Of a DNA stretch of 64,000 bases, positions 51,880 through 60,716 are shown in pieces. Every line of letters begins with the position of its first letter. Positions within the stretch are counted from its first letter, which is position 1. A program made the translations under genes and the position numbers. Origin of the DNA: Pseudomonadota bacterium (GTDB lineage Bacteria > Chloroflexota > UBA6077 > JAJPGT01); NCBI GenBank assembly GCA_021325655.1, contig JAJPGT010000055.1, positions 1 through 64,000 on the forward strand, given 5' to 3'. Below the pieces are notes generated by a model that had not been told where the DNA came from, did not search any database, and saw nothing but the letters and a program-made list of their open reading frames with translations.

Positions 51880-54234
51880 CTACTGGCGCGGCTGCTCTGA
51901 CTGGCCGGTGCCGACTGGCCGGTTCGGGTCAATCGGCGGCGCCTGCCCCGGCTGCCCCTGGGGCTGCGCGCCGCTGGGCGCGGCCTGGGCCGGCTTGCCG
52001 CGCGTGCCCACCAGAGTGATGTTGCGGCCCGGCTGGTAGCTGGACTTGAGGTTCAGCACTCGCGGCTGGTCGCCATCTCCGGTCACGGTGCGAACCAGCA
52101 GCGAGTCGAAGCCTTCGCGGGCGGTCTGGACGACCAGGCTCTTGCCCCAGGGCATGGTCGGGTCTTCCTCGGTGATCGGCGTCTCGTCCGGCTTGACCAC
52201 GTTGGTGATGACCGGCCCCTCCACCTTCACCTGCCAGCGCGGCTTGTGGCCGTACAGCGCGAAGTGCAGGGTATCGCCCTCGGTCCAGCTCTGGATCAGC
52301 AGCGCATCCGGGGTGGTGTTGCGGAACTGGAAGTCGAGGTTCGAGTCCGCATCCACCGTCGCATCCAGGCCCACCACGCCACGCGAGGTGTAAGCCGGAA
52401 TCCAGTACAGGTGCCAGTGCCGTTCTTCGATCTGGTAGCCGGACCAGAAGACCGGCTGGAACAGCGTCGTGGCCACCTGGCAGATCCCGCCGGCGACAGA
52501 TGGGATCGTCTTGACGCCGCCGTTGCCCGCCTCCAGCCCGAAGCCCCACTGGAACCCGGCGTCCAGGGTGGTCGGACCCACCTCCCGATTGAACGAGAAG
52601 AGCCCACCCGGCGGGACGACGACCCCGTTGAGCCGCTCCGCCGCCAGCGCGATGTTGTGCCGTTTCTCCGGGATCGCCCCGGCGAAGGAGGTCTCGCCGC
52701 TGTCGATCTGCTCGCTGATGCCCAGCTTCGGCCCGTCGTCGGTGGCGACCGCGGGCGGCACGCTCTTCAGCGGGAGCTGAACGGTGCGCTCGGTGGAGAT
52801 CAGGTGCTGCTGCACCTGGGCCAGCGCGGCGTCGAGGTCCAGCTCCTGGCCCGGAGCGCTCTCGCGGATCGGGGTCAGGCGACCATCATCCCACTTGAAG
52901 CGGGCGTTCACCGGGTCGCGGTGGACCTGCTCGGCGATCCCCTTCAGCCAGGCGGACAGCCCATCGCTGTCGACCGTCACCGCCATCGTCTCGCCCGGTC
53001 CGCCGTTGAAGCGTAGCAGCGCGGCGATCTCGTCGCGCCCGAGCGCCCAGCGCTGCTGGCCGGCCTCGACCGCCAGCGGCCCGGAGAGCATCCGCTTGGC
53101 GGTCTCGTAGGCCTCGCGCCGCTGCGCGTCGGTGGTGGTCGGCGGCGTCTCATGGATCACCAGGTCGGCGCTGCCCTGGCCGGCGACCAGCGCCGACCAG
53201 GCGGCGCGAACACTGGCGTCGACGTCCACGCTGCGCCCGATGCGCGCTGGGGTCAGCTCCAGTGTCAGGTCCGGCTTCAGCTCCAGCCGAGCGTTCTGGA
53301 CCTCTTGATCCAGCTCGCCAGCGGCCTGGCGGACCAGCGCCCGCAGCGGGCTCTCGTTCACCAGCAGCCGCGCTGGCTGCCCCGGGGTGTGGTCCAGCGT
53401 GAGCATCGGGGCGAGCTCGGCCCGGCTCAGCGACCAGCGCTTGTCCCCTCCGCGCAGGACGAACGGCTGCGCCAGGATCCGCTCCGCCTGGGCGCGCGCC
53501 CCGGCCAGCTCCTCGTCCGAGGTCTGCGGCGGCGTCTCCTGCACCACCAGTTCGACCTCATCCCGCTGCGCGTCCAGCAGCATGTCCCGGACCCGCTGCG
53601 CGCTGGCGTCGCGGTCCAGCCGGCGGCCGATCTGGGCCGAGGTGGCCGCCACGCTCCCATCGGGGTGAATCGCCAGCGTCGCGTCAATCGGCGGCTGGTC
53701 GATCTGCCCGGCCAGCCGTTCGAGCTGGATGTTGATCGTCGCCTGGTCCAGCGTGATCCTCGGCGCCAGCTCCACCGTCTCGCCGGTCAGCCCCCGCGTC
53801 GGGGCGACAATCCGGGCCAGGGGCGGATCGTCGTGTTCGAAGCGGACCGCCAGATCGGCCAGGCGCTCGGGCTCCACCCGCAGCCCCAGGTCCCGCGCCT
53901 CCAGCGCCCAGCGCCGGCCGCCATCCCGCAGGACGATCGTCCGACCTTCCAGCGCCTGGATCCGCGGCGCCAGCGCCGCGGTCGCCTGCTCCCGGGTGCT
54001 GCCGCCCAGCGGCACCCCGAGCAGCGTCACCCCGGGGTAGGCCCGGTCGGCGTAGGCGGCCTGGCTGGCCGCCACCGCGCCCGCCAGCACTGCGACCAGC
54101 CCCAGCAGCGCGAACAGCCACCAGGGCCGCCCCGCGGCAGCCGAGCCCGCCGCCCCGCCTGCGGGTAGCGCCAGCGGCTCCGGGGCCGCGCCTGGGGCCT
54201 CGCCCGTCCGGGCGGCATCGTCTGTCTGCCGCAT
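51880..54234 (-). CDS. VanW-family protein with peptidoglycan-binding repeats
   Basis: 784 residues. One membrane helix at about 37-60 (WWLFALLGLVAVLAGAVAAS) anchors an extracellular part. Residues 65-500 hold repeated PG_binding_4-type domains (TREQATAALAPRIQAL, RDASAQRVRDMLLDAQ, VDVDASVRAAWSAL). VanW follows: SFNREVGPTTLDAGFQWGFG, AGGICQVATTLFQPVFWSGY, ERHWHLYWIPAY, GLDATVDADSN. A C-terminal G5-like/proline tail ends the protein. VanW occurs in glycopeptide-resistance clusters but is mostly of unknown cell-wall function; this is not evidence of resistance. Confidence 0.88.
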   Translation of the reverse strand: MRQTDDAARTGEAPGAAPEPLALPAGGAAGSAAAGRPWWLFALLGLVAVLAGAVAASQAAYADRAYPGVTLLGVPLGGSTREQATAALAPRIQALEGRTIVLRDGGRRWALEARDLGLRVEPERLADLAVRFEHDDPPLARIVAPTRGLTGETVELAPRITLDQATINIQLERLAGQIDQPPIDATLAIHPDGSVAATSAQIGRRLDRDASAQRVRDMLLDAQRDEVELVVQETPPQTSDEELAGARAQAERILAQPFVLRGGDKRWSLSRAELAPMLTLDHTPGQPARLLVNESPLRALVRQAAGELDQEVQNARLELKPDLTLELTPARIGRSVDVDASVRAAWSALVAGQGSADLVIHETPPTTTDAQRREAYETAKRMLSGPLAVEAGQQRWALGRDEIAALLRFNGGPGETMAVTVDSDGLSAWLKGIAEQVHRDPVNARFKWDDGRLTPIRESAPGQELDLDAALAQVQQHLISTERTVQLPLKSVPPAVATDDGPKLGISEQIDSGETSFAGAIPEKRHNIALAAERLNGVVVPPGGLFSFNREVGPTTLDAGFQWGFGLEAGNGGVKTIPSVAGGICQVATTLFQPVFWSGYQIEERHWHLYWIPAYTSRGVVGLDATVDADSNLDFQFRNTTPDALLIQSWTEGDTLHFALYGHKPRWQVKVEGPVITNVVKPDETPITEEDPTMPWGKSLVVQTAREGFDSLLVRTVTGDGDQPRVLNLKSSYQPGRNITLVGTRGKPAQAAPSGAQPQGQPGQAPPIDPNRPVGTGQSEQPRQ

Positions 54235-54456
54235 ACCCCGCTCTCGCCTCTGGATCGCGCGCCCGAGGCCAGGGCCCGGGCGCGGAACTGACACGGCGCA
54301 GTCTACCGCGTGCACCTCTCAGCGTACCCGATCGGGGCGAATCGACGTCAACACCGCTCAGGCGCGCCGCTCGCGCAGGGCGGGAATACGGCTCGCCGTC
54401 CCCGCGTTGTCCTGAGAAAGCGGCACGTTTCACACAGGCGATGCGCGGGAGGGATG

Positions 54457-54708
54457 ATGGCGAGCGAGCCCCTGACGATGTACACGACCACCTGGTGCGG
54501 CGACTGCCGCCGGGCCAAGCGCTGGCTGGATGCCCACGGCGTTCCCTACCGGGAGATCGACATCGAGCGCGACGAGCAGGCGATGGCGCGCGTCCTCGCG
54601 CTCAACGGCGGCTACCGTTCGGTCCCTACCATCGTCTTCCCCGATGGCTCGATCCTGGTCGAGCCGACCGGCCGCGAGCTGGCGGAGAAGCTCCGCGCCC
54701 TCCAGTGA
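54457..54708 (+). CDS. Glutaredoxin / mycoredoxin-like protein
   Basis: 83 residues; GGAGG 4 bases before the second of two ATGs (54454, 54457). MYTTTWCGDCRRAKRWL has the CxxC redox site, SVPTIVFPDGSILVEP the cis-proline and glutathione/mycothiol site. Length and WCGDC fit the actinobacterial mycoredoxin group, which reduces mixed disulfides. The DinB/MDMPI-like protein at 3785 is another mycothiol-linked family, though this organism may use a different thiol. Confidence 0.85.
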   Translation: MASEPLTMYTTTWCGDCRRAKRWLDAHGVPYREIDIERDEQAMARVLALNGGYRSVPTIVFPDGSILVEPTGRELAEKLRALQ

Positions 54709-54719
54709 GGGCGCGGCCC

Positions 54720-54748
54720 GGGGAGGCCCGCCGCCTGCGGGCCTCCCC
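54720..54748 (+). terminator. Hairpin after the redoxin gene
   Basis: GGGAGGCCCGC (54721-54731) pairs with GCGGGCCTCCC (54737-54747), loop CGCCT, 12 bases after the stop. Very stable; no T run. Confidence 0.55.
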
Positions 54749-54891
54749 CTGATACGTGATCCGTGACGGCGCGTCCTGGACGACGGAGACGGTCCCGTCG
54801 GGACTGTGCAGGGCGCACCATCCGCGGGTCGGGCTCACTGCCCAGGCCGCGCCCGCCCGAGGCTGGGCACACTTCCTGCGCCAGCAGCGGC

Positions 54892-55557
54892 GTGCCCAAG
54901 CGCCCCTTCGATCCGGACGTCGCCTTCCCTCGCATCGCCGAAGCGGTGCGCCGCTATCCCAAGGCGGCGCTGTTCGAATTGGCCGACGCCGGCTTCAGCA
55001 CCCCCTTCGAGCAACTCGTCGCCTGCATCATCTCCATCCGCACCCGCGACGAGGCCACCCTTCCGATCGCCCGCCGGCTATTCGCCCGCGCCCGCACCCC
55101 GGCCCAGGTCGCGGCGCTCAGCCCGGAGGAGATCGAGGCGCTGATCCGCCCCAGCACCTTCTACGAGCCCAAGGCGCGCCAGATCCACGCCATCGCCCAG
55201 CGTCTGGTCGCCGAGCACCAAGGCCAGCTCCCGTGCGACTACGACCTGATGACCTCCTTCGCCGGGGTCGGCCCCAAGTGCGCCAACCTCACCCTCGGTA
55301 TCGCCTGCGGCCAGCCGCGCATCGCGGTGGACGTCCACGTCCACCGCGTCACCAACCGCTGGGGCTACGTCCACGCCGCCAGCCCCGAGCAGACGCTGGC
55401 GCAGCTCGAGCAGCAGCTCCCGCCGCCCTACTGGATCGAGATCAACCGCCTGCTCGTCCCCTTTGGCAAGCACATCTGCACCGGGACCCTGCCGCGCTGC
55501 TCCACCTGCCCGGTTCTGGACATGTGCCAGCAGGTAGGCGTCACCAGCCACCGCTAA
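54892..55557 (+). CDS. nth: Endonuclease III-like DNA glycosylase
   Basis: 221 residues from GTG 54892. Helix-hairpin-helix FAGVGPKCANLTLGIACG carries the catalytic Lys; IAVDVHVHRVTNRWG the catalytic Asp. The [4Fe-4S] loop is C-x6-C-x2-C-x5-C (CTGTLPRCSTCPVLDMC). It removes oxidised pyrimidines and nicks abasic sites in base excision repair. The N-terminal LVACIISIRTRDEATLPIAR is the usual QTSD-type helix with changes. The start is chosen for homology; upstream frame is low quality. Confidence 0.9.
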   Translation: MPKRPFDPDVAFPRIAEAVRRYPKAALFELADAGFSTPFEQLVACIISIRTRDEATLPIARRLFARARTPAQVAALSPEEIEALIRPSTFYEPKARQIHAIAQRLVAEHQGQLPCDYDLMTSFAGVGPKCANLTLGIACGQPRIAVDVHVHRVTNRWGYVHAASPEQTLAQLEQQLPPPYWIEINRLLVPFGKHICTGTLPRCSTCPVLDMCQQVGVTSHR

Positions 55558-55790
55558 GCAGCCTCCGCCGCTCGGGCCGTCGTCGTTTAGCGAGTTAAAC
55601 GTCCGCGCCGGCCGCCACTGAGGCATGCCGCACCCTGTTCTACAGCGAGGGACGAGGGGCGACTGGAGAAGCTCAGGCCCTACGGCATCCCGTCGGAGGC
55701 CTGGGTGGCGTGGGCCGTCGAGTGGCTCGTGGGCAAAGCGGCCCAGGCTGGTCAGTACCCGCGGCGCACGCGCTGGGCTGGGCGGTGCGG

Positions 55791-56294
55791 TCAGCCCCGC
55801 TCGATCCACTCTCGTAGTGCTCGGATGTGGGCGGCGAAGCACAGCGGCTGGGGGAGCCGGTCGGGTGGGAAGAAGTCGGCTGCAGCGGCGTCGTCCCCGG
55901 GCCGCAGGGTGCCGCCGACGACCTCGGCGTGGAACAGGATGATGATCCCGTTCTTGCGCGGGTCGTCGAAGTAGGAGTAGGCGCCGAAGATGCTCCGTGG
56001 CTCGACGACCAGCCCGGTCTCTTCGTAGGTTTCGCGCACCGCGGCCGCCTCGATGTCCTCGTCGTATTCCACGAAGCCGGAGGGGAAGTGCCAGTGGCCC
56101 GGGAAGGGCGGGCGCCTGCGCTGGACCAGCAGCACCGCGCCATGCTGGACGACCACGCAGCCCGCCGCCGGGACCGGGTTGCGGTAGAGAATCTGGCCGC
56201 AGCGGGAGCAGCGCTGCCGCGGCCGTTGGTGGTCGTGGAACTCCACTAGCGGCGCGCCGCAATAGTGGCAGTGCGTCCAGGGGTCAGGCTGCAT
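55791..56294 (-). CDS. Nudix hydrolase with N-terminal zinc ribbon
   Basis: 167 residues. CHYCGAP (9-12) and CSRCGQ (29-32) form a zinc ribbon. The Nudix box is GFVEYDEDIEAAAVRETYEE with TGL following. The layout matches NUDIX proteins of the NudC/ADP-ribose group acting on nucleotide-linked substrates such as NADH or ADP-sugars. RRRPPFPGHWHFPSGFVEYD precedes the box as usual. It lies 22 bases after the adenosine deaminase gene on the same strand, so the two may form an operon for nucleotide clearance. Confidence 0.9.
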   Translation of the reverse strand: MQPDPWTHCHYCGAPLVEFHDHQRPRQRCSRCGQILYRNPVPAAGCVVVQHGAVLLVQRRRPPFPGHWHFPSGFVEYDEDIEAAAVRETYEETGLVVEPRSIFGAYSYFDDPRKNGIIILFHAEVVGGTLRPGDDAAAADFFPPDRLPQPLCFAAHIRALREWIERG

Positions 56295-56316
56295 GGGACT
56301 CCCCGTGGCGCGCCAT

Positions 56317-57300
56317 CTACCGGAGGAAGGAGTAGGCCGCGGCCCACTGGTTGGCCTGCAGGATCTCCGCGACGGAAAGGATCCCGCTGGCGTGCAGCCA
56401 CTCCAGCTCCTCGCGCAGTGTCCGCTGCAGCATCTCCGGGCCGTCGGTGTTGATGCTGAAGCGGATCCCCTGGTCCACGAAGGTCCGCAAGGTCCAGGTG
56501 AGCTCGTCCACGTCCTTGATGACGCCGGTGTGCAGGTTCGAGGTGGGGCACACCTCCAGAAGGATCTCGCGCTCGCGGAGCAGCGCCAGCAGCGCGGGGT
56601 CGCGAGCGGCCTTGACGCCGTGGCCGATGCGGGTGGGGCGCAGGGTCTCGATGGCGCTGCGCATCGCCTCCAGGGTGCCGCTTTCGCCGGCGTGGACGGT
56701 GATCCCCAGGCCGCCGGCGCGGGCGCGCTGGAAGAGCGGGGCGTACTGGGAGAAGTCGAAGGTGGGCGCCTCGGGTCCGGCCAGGTCGATCCCGCAGATG
56801 CCCCGCTGCGCCCAGGCCAGGGCTTTGTCGACCATGATCTCGTTCAGCTCGTAGTCGAACGCTTTGTCCAGGCAGACGATCAGTCCGGCGCGGACGGGGT
56901 ACTCGAGCTGGGCCCGCTCCATGCCGCGGATGGCGGCGGCGATGATGTGGTCCAGGTCGCGCTCGCCGCCCCGGTTGCGCTTCATCGGGTTGAAGCGGAG
57001 CTCCAGCCGCTCGATGTTGTTGTGGCGATAGGCGCCCCCGATGATCTCGTAGACCGAGCGCTCCATCGCCTCAGGGCTGGACTGGATCAGCTCGGTCCAG
57101 TGGAACAGCGCCAGGTAGTCGTCGAAGGTCTTGACCCGGGTGCCGACCGTGATGAGGTCGACGAAGTCCCAGTAGTTCTTGGTGGGCAGCCGAATACCCT
57201 GGCTGTGGGCGATGGACCACATGACCGCTGGGTCGACCGCGCTGCCGACGTGCACGTGCAGCTCGGTGAGGCTGAGGTCCACCGGGATGCCGTCGAGAAT
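56317..57300 (-). CDS. Adenosine deaminase family protein, apparent ATT start
   Basis: 327 residues from ATT 57300, or 321 from GTG 57282. TELHVHVGSA is the HxH zinc site, VHAGESG the catalytic Glu and zinc His, RIGHGVKA the next His, SINTDGP the zinc Asp. Deaminates adenosine or a related nucleoside. The ATT start is suggested by AGGAGG 8 bases upstream, while the GTG has no ribosome site. TAGAAT (57336-57331) is a likely -10. Divergent from folP. Confidence 0.88.
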   Translation of the reverse strand: MLDGIPVDLSLTELHVHVGSAVDPAVMWSIAHSQGIRLPTKNYWDFVDLITVGTRVKTFDDYLALFHWTELIQSSPEAMERSVYEIIGGAYRHNNIERLELRFNPMKRNRGGERDLDHIIAAAIRGMERAQLEYPVRAGLIVCLDKAFDYELNEIMVDKALAWAQRGICGIDLAGPEAPTFDFSQYAPLFQRARAGGLGITVHAGESGTLEAMRSAIETLRPTRIGHGVKAARDPALLALLREREILLEVCPTSNLHTGVIKDVDELTWTLRTFVDQGIRFSINTDGPEMLQRTLREELEWLHASGILSVAEILQANQWAAAYSFLR

Positions 57301-57379
57301 GGCCCGTCCCTCCTGTCGCGTGGCTGGAACATTCTACCGGCGCGGTGGCCCGTGCCCGGGCGCGGCTACAATTGCTGCG

Positions 57380-57403
57380 ATGATGACTTTGCGGATGGTC
57401 TGA
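57380..57403 (+). other. Seven-codon leader reading frame overlapping the folP start
   Basis: ATG ATG ... TGA (MMTLRMV), whose TGA shares one base with the folP ATG. TACAAT (57367-57372) would place the transcript start at or next to this ATG, so it may be a leaderless mini-frame coupled to folP. No independent evidence for translation. Confidence 0.3.
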
Positions 57404-58263
57404 TGGCGGAGCCGGTGTTTCGCTGGGGCGAGCGCACCTACGTGATGGCGATCCTGAACGTCACCCCGGACTCATTCAGCGGGGATGGCGTGGGGGACGA
57501 CACCGCGCTGGCGCTGCGGCGGGCGGAGGAGGCGATCGCCGCCGGGGCGGACATCCTGGACGTGGGCGGGGAGTCGACCCGGCCGGGGGCAGAGCCGGTC
57601 TCTGAGGCGGAGGAGCTGCGGCGGGTGCTGCCGGTGATCCGCGCGCTGGCCCGTCGGACCGATGTCCCCATCTCCGTGGATACATATAAGGCTGGGGTGG
57701 CCGAGCGGGCATTGGACCTGGGGGCGCGGATCGTCAACGATGTCTGGGCGTTCCGGCGCGACCCGCGTCTGGCCGCGGTGGTGGCCCGAGCCGGCGCCTG
57801 GGTGGTGCTGATGCACAACCGTCTGGCGGTTCCGAAGATCGGCGAGCTAGGTGGCTATTACCCGCGGGCAACGTATGCCGACATGCTCCAAGACGTGGCG
57901 ACCGAGCTGGAGCGCAGCGTGGAGGCGGCGCTGGCGGCCGGGATCGCCCCCGAGCGGATCATCGTGGACCCCGGGCTTGGCTTCGGCAAGACGCCGGCCC
58001 AGTCGCGCGAGCTGGTGCGGCGGCTGCCCGAGCTGCGCGCCCGCCTGCCCTACCCGCTGCTGGTCGGCCCGTCGCGCAAGTCGTTCGTCGGGCTCGTCAC
58101 CGGCGCGCCTCCGGAGGCGCGCTTGCTGGAGACGCTGGCGGCGGTGGCGCTGTGCATTGCCGGTGGCGCGGACGTGGTGCGGATCCACGACGTCGCCCCG
58201 GCGGTGCGCGTCTGCCGCGTCGCCGATGCCATCGTCCGCGCCGACGTGACGACGCGGGCATGA
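57403..58263 (+). CDS. folP: Dihydropteroate synthase
   Basis: 286 residues. ILNVTPDSFSGDG is the pterin/pyrophosphate loop 1, DVGGESTRPGA loop 2, ISVDTYKAGVAERAL and IVNDVWAF the pterin pocket, VDPGLGFGKT and GPSRKSFVG the conserved loops 5 and 6, RIHDV the last. Joins pterin pyrophosphate to p-aminobenzoate in folate synthesis; sulfonamide target in general. It overlaps folC by 4 bases. Little room for a ribosome site; see the leader frame entry. Confidence 0.95.
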   Translation: MAEPVFRWGERTYVMAILNVTPDSFSGDGVGDDTALALRRAEEAIAAGADILDVGGESTRPGAEPVSEAEELRRVLPVIRALARRTDVPISVDTYKAGVAERALDLGARIVNDVWAFRRDPRLAAVVARAGAWVVLMHNRLAVPKIGELGGYYPRATYADMLQDVATELERSVEAALAAGIAPERIIVDPGLGFGKTPAQSRELVRRLPELRARLPYPLLVGPSRKSFVGLVTGAPPEARLLETLAAVALCIAGGADVVRIHDVAPAVRVCRVADAIVRADVTTRA

Positions 58264-59642
58264 CCACGGCGGACGAGCGCGCGTACCGGGCGGCGCTGGC
58301 GGCGCTGCTGGCGCTGCCGGACTACGAGCGCGGCACGGGGCGAGCCTCGGGCGGAGTGCCGTTCAACCTGGACCGCCCGCGGGCGCTGCTGCGGGCGCTG
58401 GACAATCCGCAGCTCGCCCGGCCCACCATCCTGATCGCCGGCTCCAAGGGCAAGGGCTCCACCGCGGCGCTGATCGAGTCGATCCTGCGTGCCCACGGGC
58501 TGCGGACGCTGCTGTACACCCAGCCGCATCTCAACGACTACCGCGAGCGCGTCCGCCTCGACGGCCGGCTGATCGACCCCGGGATGTTCGCCCGCTGCGC
58601 CGAGCGGGTCGCCGACGCCGCGCAGCGCCTTCAGCGGGAGCGCCCCGACCTGGGGCTGGCGACCACGTACGAGCAGACCACCGCGCTCGCCTTCCTCGCC
58701 GCGCGTGAGCAGCAGGTGGACTGGGCAGTGGTGGAGGTGGGGCTGGGTGGACGCCTGGACGCGACGAACCTGAGCGATCCGCTCGTCTCGGTGATCACCC
58801 CGATCGGGCTGGAGCATCGGGCGATCCTGGGCGACACCCTGGCCGCCATCGCCGGAGAGAAGGCGGCGATCCTGCGCCCCGCCCGCCCGGCCGTCGCCGC
58901 GTCGCAGACGGAGGAGGCGCTAGCGGTGATCCGAGCACGCGCCGCGGCGCTCGGCGCCCGGCTCGTGGTCGCCCCCGACGCCTCGTCAGCCGCGGTGCAG
59001 GCCGTTGCGTCCGTGCTTCATGTCGGCGCGTCCGAGATGCCCCGAGCGGCCTGGCATCTCTCGGTCCAGATGCCCTGGCGGCGCTACCAGGACCTGGCGC
59101 TGCCACTGCCGGGCGCCTTCCAGGTCGGCAACCTCTGCACCGCGCTGTACACCGTCGAAGCGCTGCCGGGGGCGGACGAGTGGCTCGACCCGGTCGCGGT
59201 GCGGCGCGGGGTCGCGGCGGTGCGCTGGCCCGGGCGGGTGGAGGTGGCGCGCACCCCCCCGCTCGTCGTGCTGGACGGCGCGCATACGGTTGAGTCCGCC
59301 CAGGAGCTGGCGCGGGCGCTGCGGCTCCACTTCCGCTGGCGCGCGCTGACCACCATCTTCGCCTGCCTGGAGGACAAGGACGCCGCCGGGATGCTGCAGG
59401 TGCTGGCTCCGCTGAGCGACCGCCTGGTGCTGACGACAACCCATCACCCTCGCGCCCGCCCGGCCCAGGAGCTGCGCCGCATCGCGGCCCAGCTCGGCCT
59501 CGAGGCCGAAACCGCGGCCTCGGTCGCCGCGGCCCTGGACCGCGCGCTGGCCTCGGCCGCGGGGGACGATGCCATCTGCGTCAGCGGGTCGCTCTCGGCC
59601 GTGGGGGAGGCACGCGCCTGCCTGGGCCTGCCCGTGGAGTAA
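58260..59642 (+). CDS. folC: Folylpolyglutamate synthase / dihydrofolate synthase
   Basis: 460 residues, starting at an ATG overlapping the folP stop. The P-loop reads GSKGKGSTA (usual GTNGKGS), then TTYEQTTALAFL, VEVGLGGRLDATN, and ITPIGLEHRAILGDTLAAIA with EKAAILR, where the usual DH is EH. LDGAHTVES and FACLEDKDA lie in the C-terminal domain. Adds glutamate to dihydropteroate and folates using ATP. Operon folP-folC. Confidence 0.93.
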   Translation: MTTADERAYRAALAALLALPDYERGTGRASGGVPFNLDRPRALLRALDNPQLARPTILIAGSKGKGSTAALIESILRAHGLRTLLYTQPHLNDYRERVRLDGRLIDPGMFARCAERVADAAQRLQRERPDLGLATTYEQTTALAFLAAREQQVDWAVVEVGLGGRLDATNLSDPLVSVITPIGLEHRAILGDTLAAIAGEKAAILRPARPAVAASQTEEALAVIRARAAALGARLVVAPDASSAAVQAVASVLHVGASEMPRAAWHLSVQMPWRRYQDLALPLPGAFQVGNLCTALYTVEALPGADEWLDPVAVRRGVAAVRWPGRVEVARTPPLVVLDGAHTVESAQELARALRLHFRWRALTTIFACLEDKDAAGMLQVLAPLSDRLVLTTTHHPRARPAQELRRIAAQLGLEAETAASVAAALDRALASAAGDDAICVSGSLSAVGEARACLGLPVE

Positions 59643-59660
59643 GTGGTAGGAGGAGCGAGC

Positions 59661-60716
59661 ATGGCACGCGGCGAGCGGCGCAGCATTGTCGAGGCGGCGC
59701 TGAACGGCGGCCGGACGCGTGCCGAGCAGCCGGTCGTGCCGTATCGCCCGGCGGAGGTCGCGACGGAGGCACGGGCCTGCGCCCACGCTGGCGCCAGCGT
59801 CGTCCACATTCATGCCCGCGCCATGGATGGCGGCTGGAGCGCGGAGGTATCCTGGTACGTCGAGGCACTGCGACGGATCCGCGACGCCGCCCCGGACCTG
59901 CTCGTCAGCATCACCTCCATCCGTCCCGCCGGCGTGCCGGTGTCGGCGCAGCTTGACCTGCTCGCCGCGCTCTCCGCCGCCCCGGCCACCCGTCCCGACC
60001 TGATGTCGGTCAACCTCGGCCATATCGCCACCTGGGAGCGCGCCCCGGGCGGTGGTCGGCGAACAGCCCACTACCCAAACGACTATGAAGACGTCGTGCG
60101 ACTTCTGGATGCCTGCCGCCAGCTCGGGATCACCCCGGAGTTCGGGCTGATGGACATTGGTTTCCTCAGCAACGCGGTGGCGCTCGATAGAGACGGTCTG
60201 CTGGGGGACTGGGGCTGGTTCCTGCTGGAGCTGGACAGCCCGGCCTTCGGTGACGGGGCCCAGGTCGCTCCGTCCACCACGGAGAATTATCCGTTTCTGG
60301 CACGCCTGCTTCGGCAGCGCTTCCCCAACGCCGTCTGGGCCGCCCACGGCAATGGGCTCGCCACCTACGAGATCGTCGCCGCCGCGATCGAGGAGGGCAC
60401 ACACGTCCGGGTCGGCTTCGAGGACTGCGTGTCGCTGCCCGATGGACGGCTCACACCCGGGAACGCGGCGCTGGTGGACTGGGCAGTAGGTCGCGTTCTT
60501 GCTGCGGGTCTGGAGCCAGCCACGCCAGCGCGGCGCGGGCGATCATCGCGGCGACGCGCCCAGGGCGATAGCGGCAGCGCTGGACCGCCCGCCCATCTCC
60601 CGACTGGAACAATCGAGCGCCCGGGGGGAGCCCCGGGCGCTCATAGATGCCGACCAGCAGGCAGGGTTAGCCGCCCTGGGCGCGGCGGACCGCCTCCTCC
60701 ACTGCGCGGCGGGTGA
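59661..60716 (+). CDS. BKACE family (DUF849) beta-keto acid cleavage enzyme, C-terminus frameshifted
   Basis: 351 residues as the frame stands; AGGAGGAG lies before the ATG. IVEAALNGGRTR, AGASVVHIHAR (zinc histidines), LVSITS, DLMSVNLGH, WAAHGNG and VRVGFEDC are the BKACE core; members condense a beta-keto acid with acetyl-CoA. Normal members end near residue 300. Here the last 55 residues are Arg/Pro/Gly-rich. One base shift near 60528 gives ARAIIAATRPGR and a stop at 60569-60571, the expected ending, so I infer a small deletion. It follows folC by 18 bases. Confidence 0.82.
   Translation: MARGERRSIVEAALNGGRTRAEQPVVPYRPAEVATEARACAHAGASVVHIHARAMDGGWSAEVSWYVEALRRIRDAAPDLLVSITSIRPAGVPVSAQLDLLAALSAAPATRPDLMSVNLGHIATWERAPGGGRRTAHYPNDYEDVVRLLDACRQLGITPEFGLMDIGFLSNAVALDRDGLLGDWGWFLLELDSPAFGDGAQVAPSTTENYPFLARLLRQRFPNAVWAAHGNGLATYEIVAAAIEEGTHVRVGFEDCVSLPDGRLTPGNAALVDWAVGRVLAAGLEPATPARRGRSSRRRAQGDSGSAGPPAHLPTGTIERPGGAPGAHRCRPAGRVSRPGRGGPPPPLRGG
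60615..60642. terminator. Bidirectional hairpin between the convergent BKACE and coxM genes
   Basis: GAGCGCCCGGGG and CCCCGGGCGCTC, 12 perfect pairs with a GGAG loop. It lies after the natural BKACE stop (60571) and before the coxM end (60667), so it can serve both strands. It falls inside the extended BKACE frame, further evidence that the extension is artificial. Confidence 0.65.

Noticed and set aside
51880..54234. VanW as evidence of vancomycin resistance
   Set aside because: No vanHAX-like genes nearby; VanW domains are widespread in cell-wall proteins of unknown role.
55584..55601. Inverted hexamers CGTTTA-N6-TAAACG as an operator
   Set aside because: Short, with no promoter or gene start beside it; not enough to annotate.
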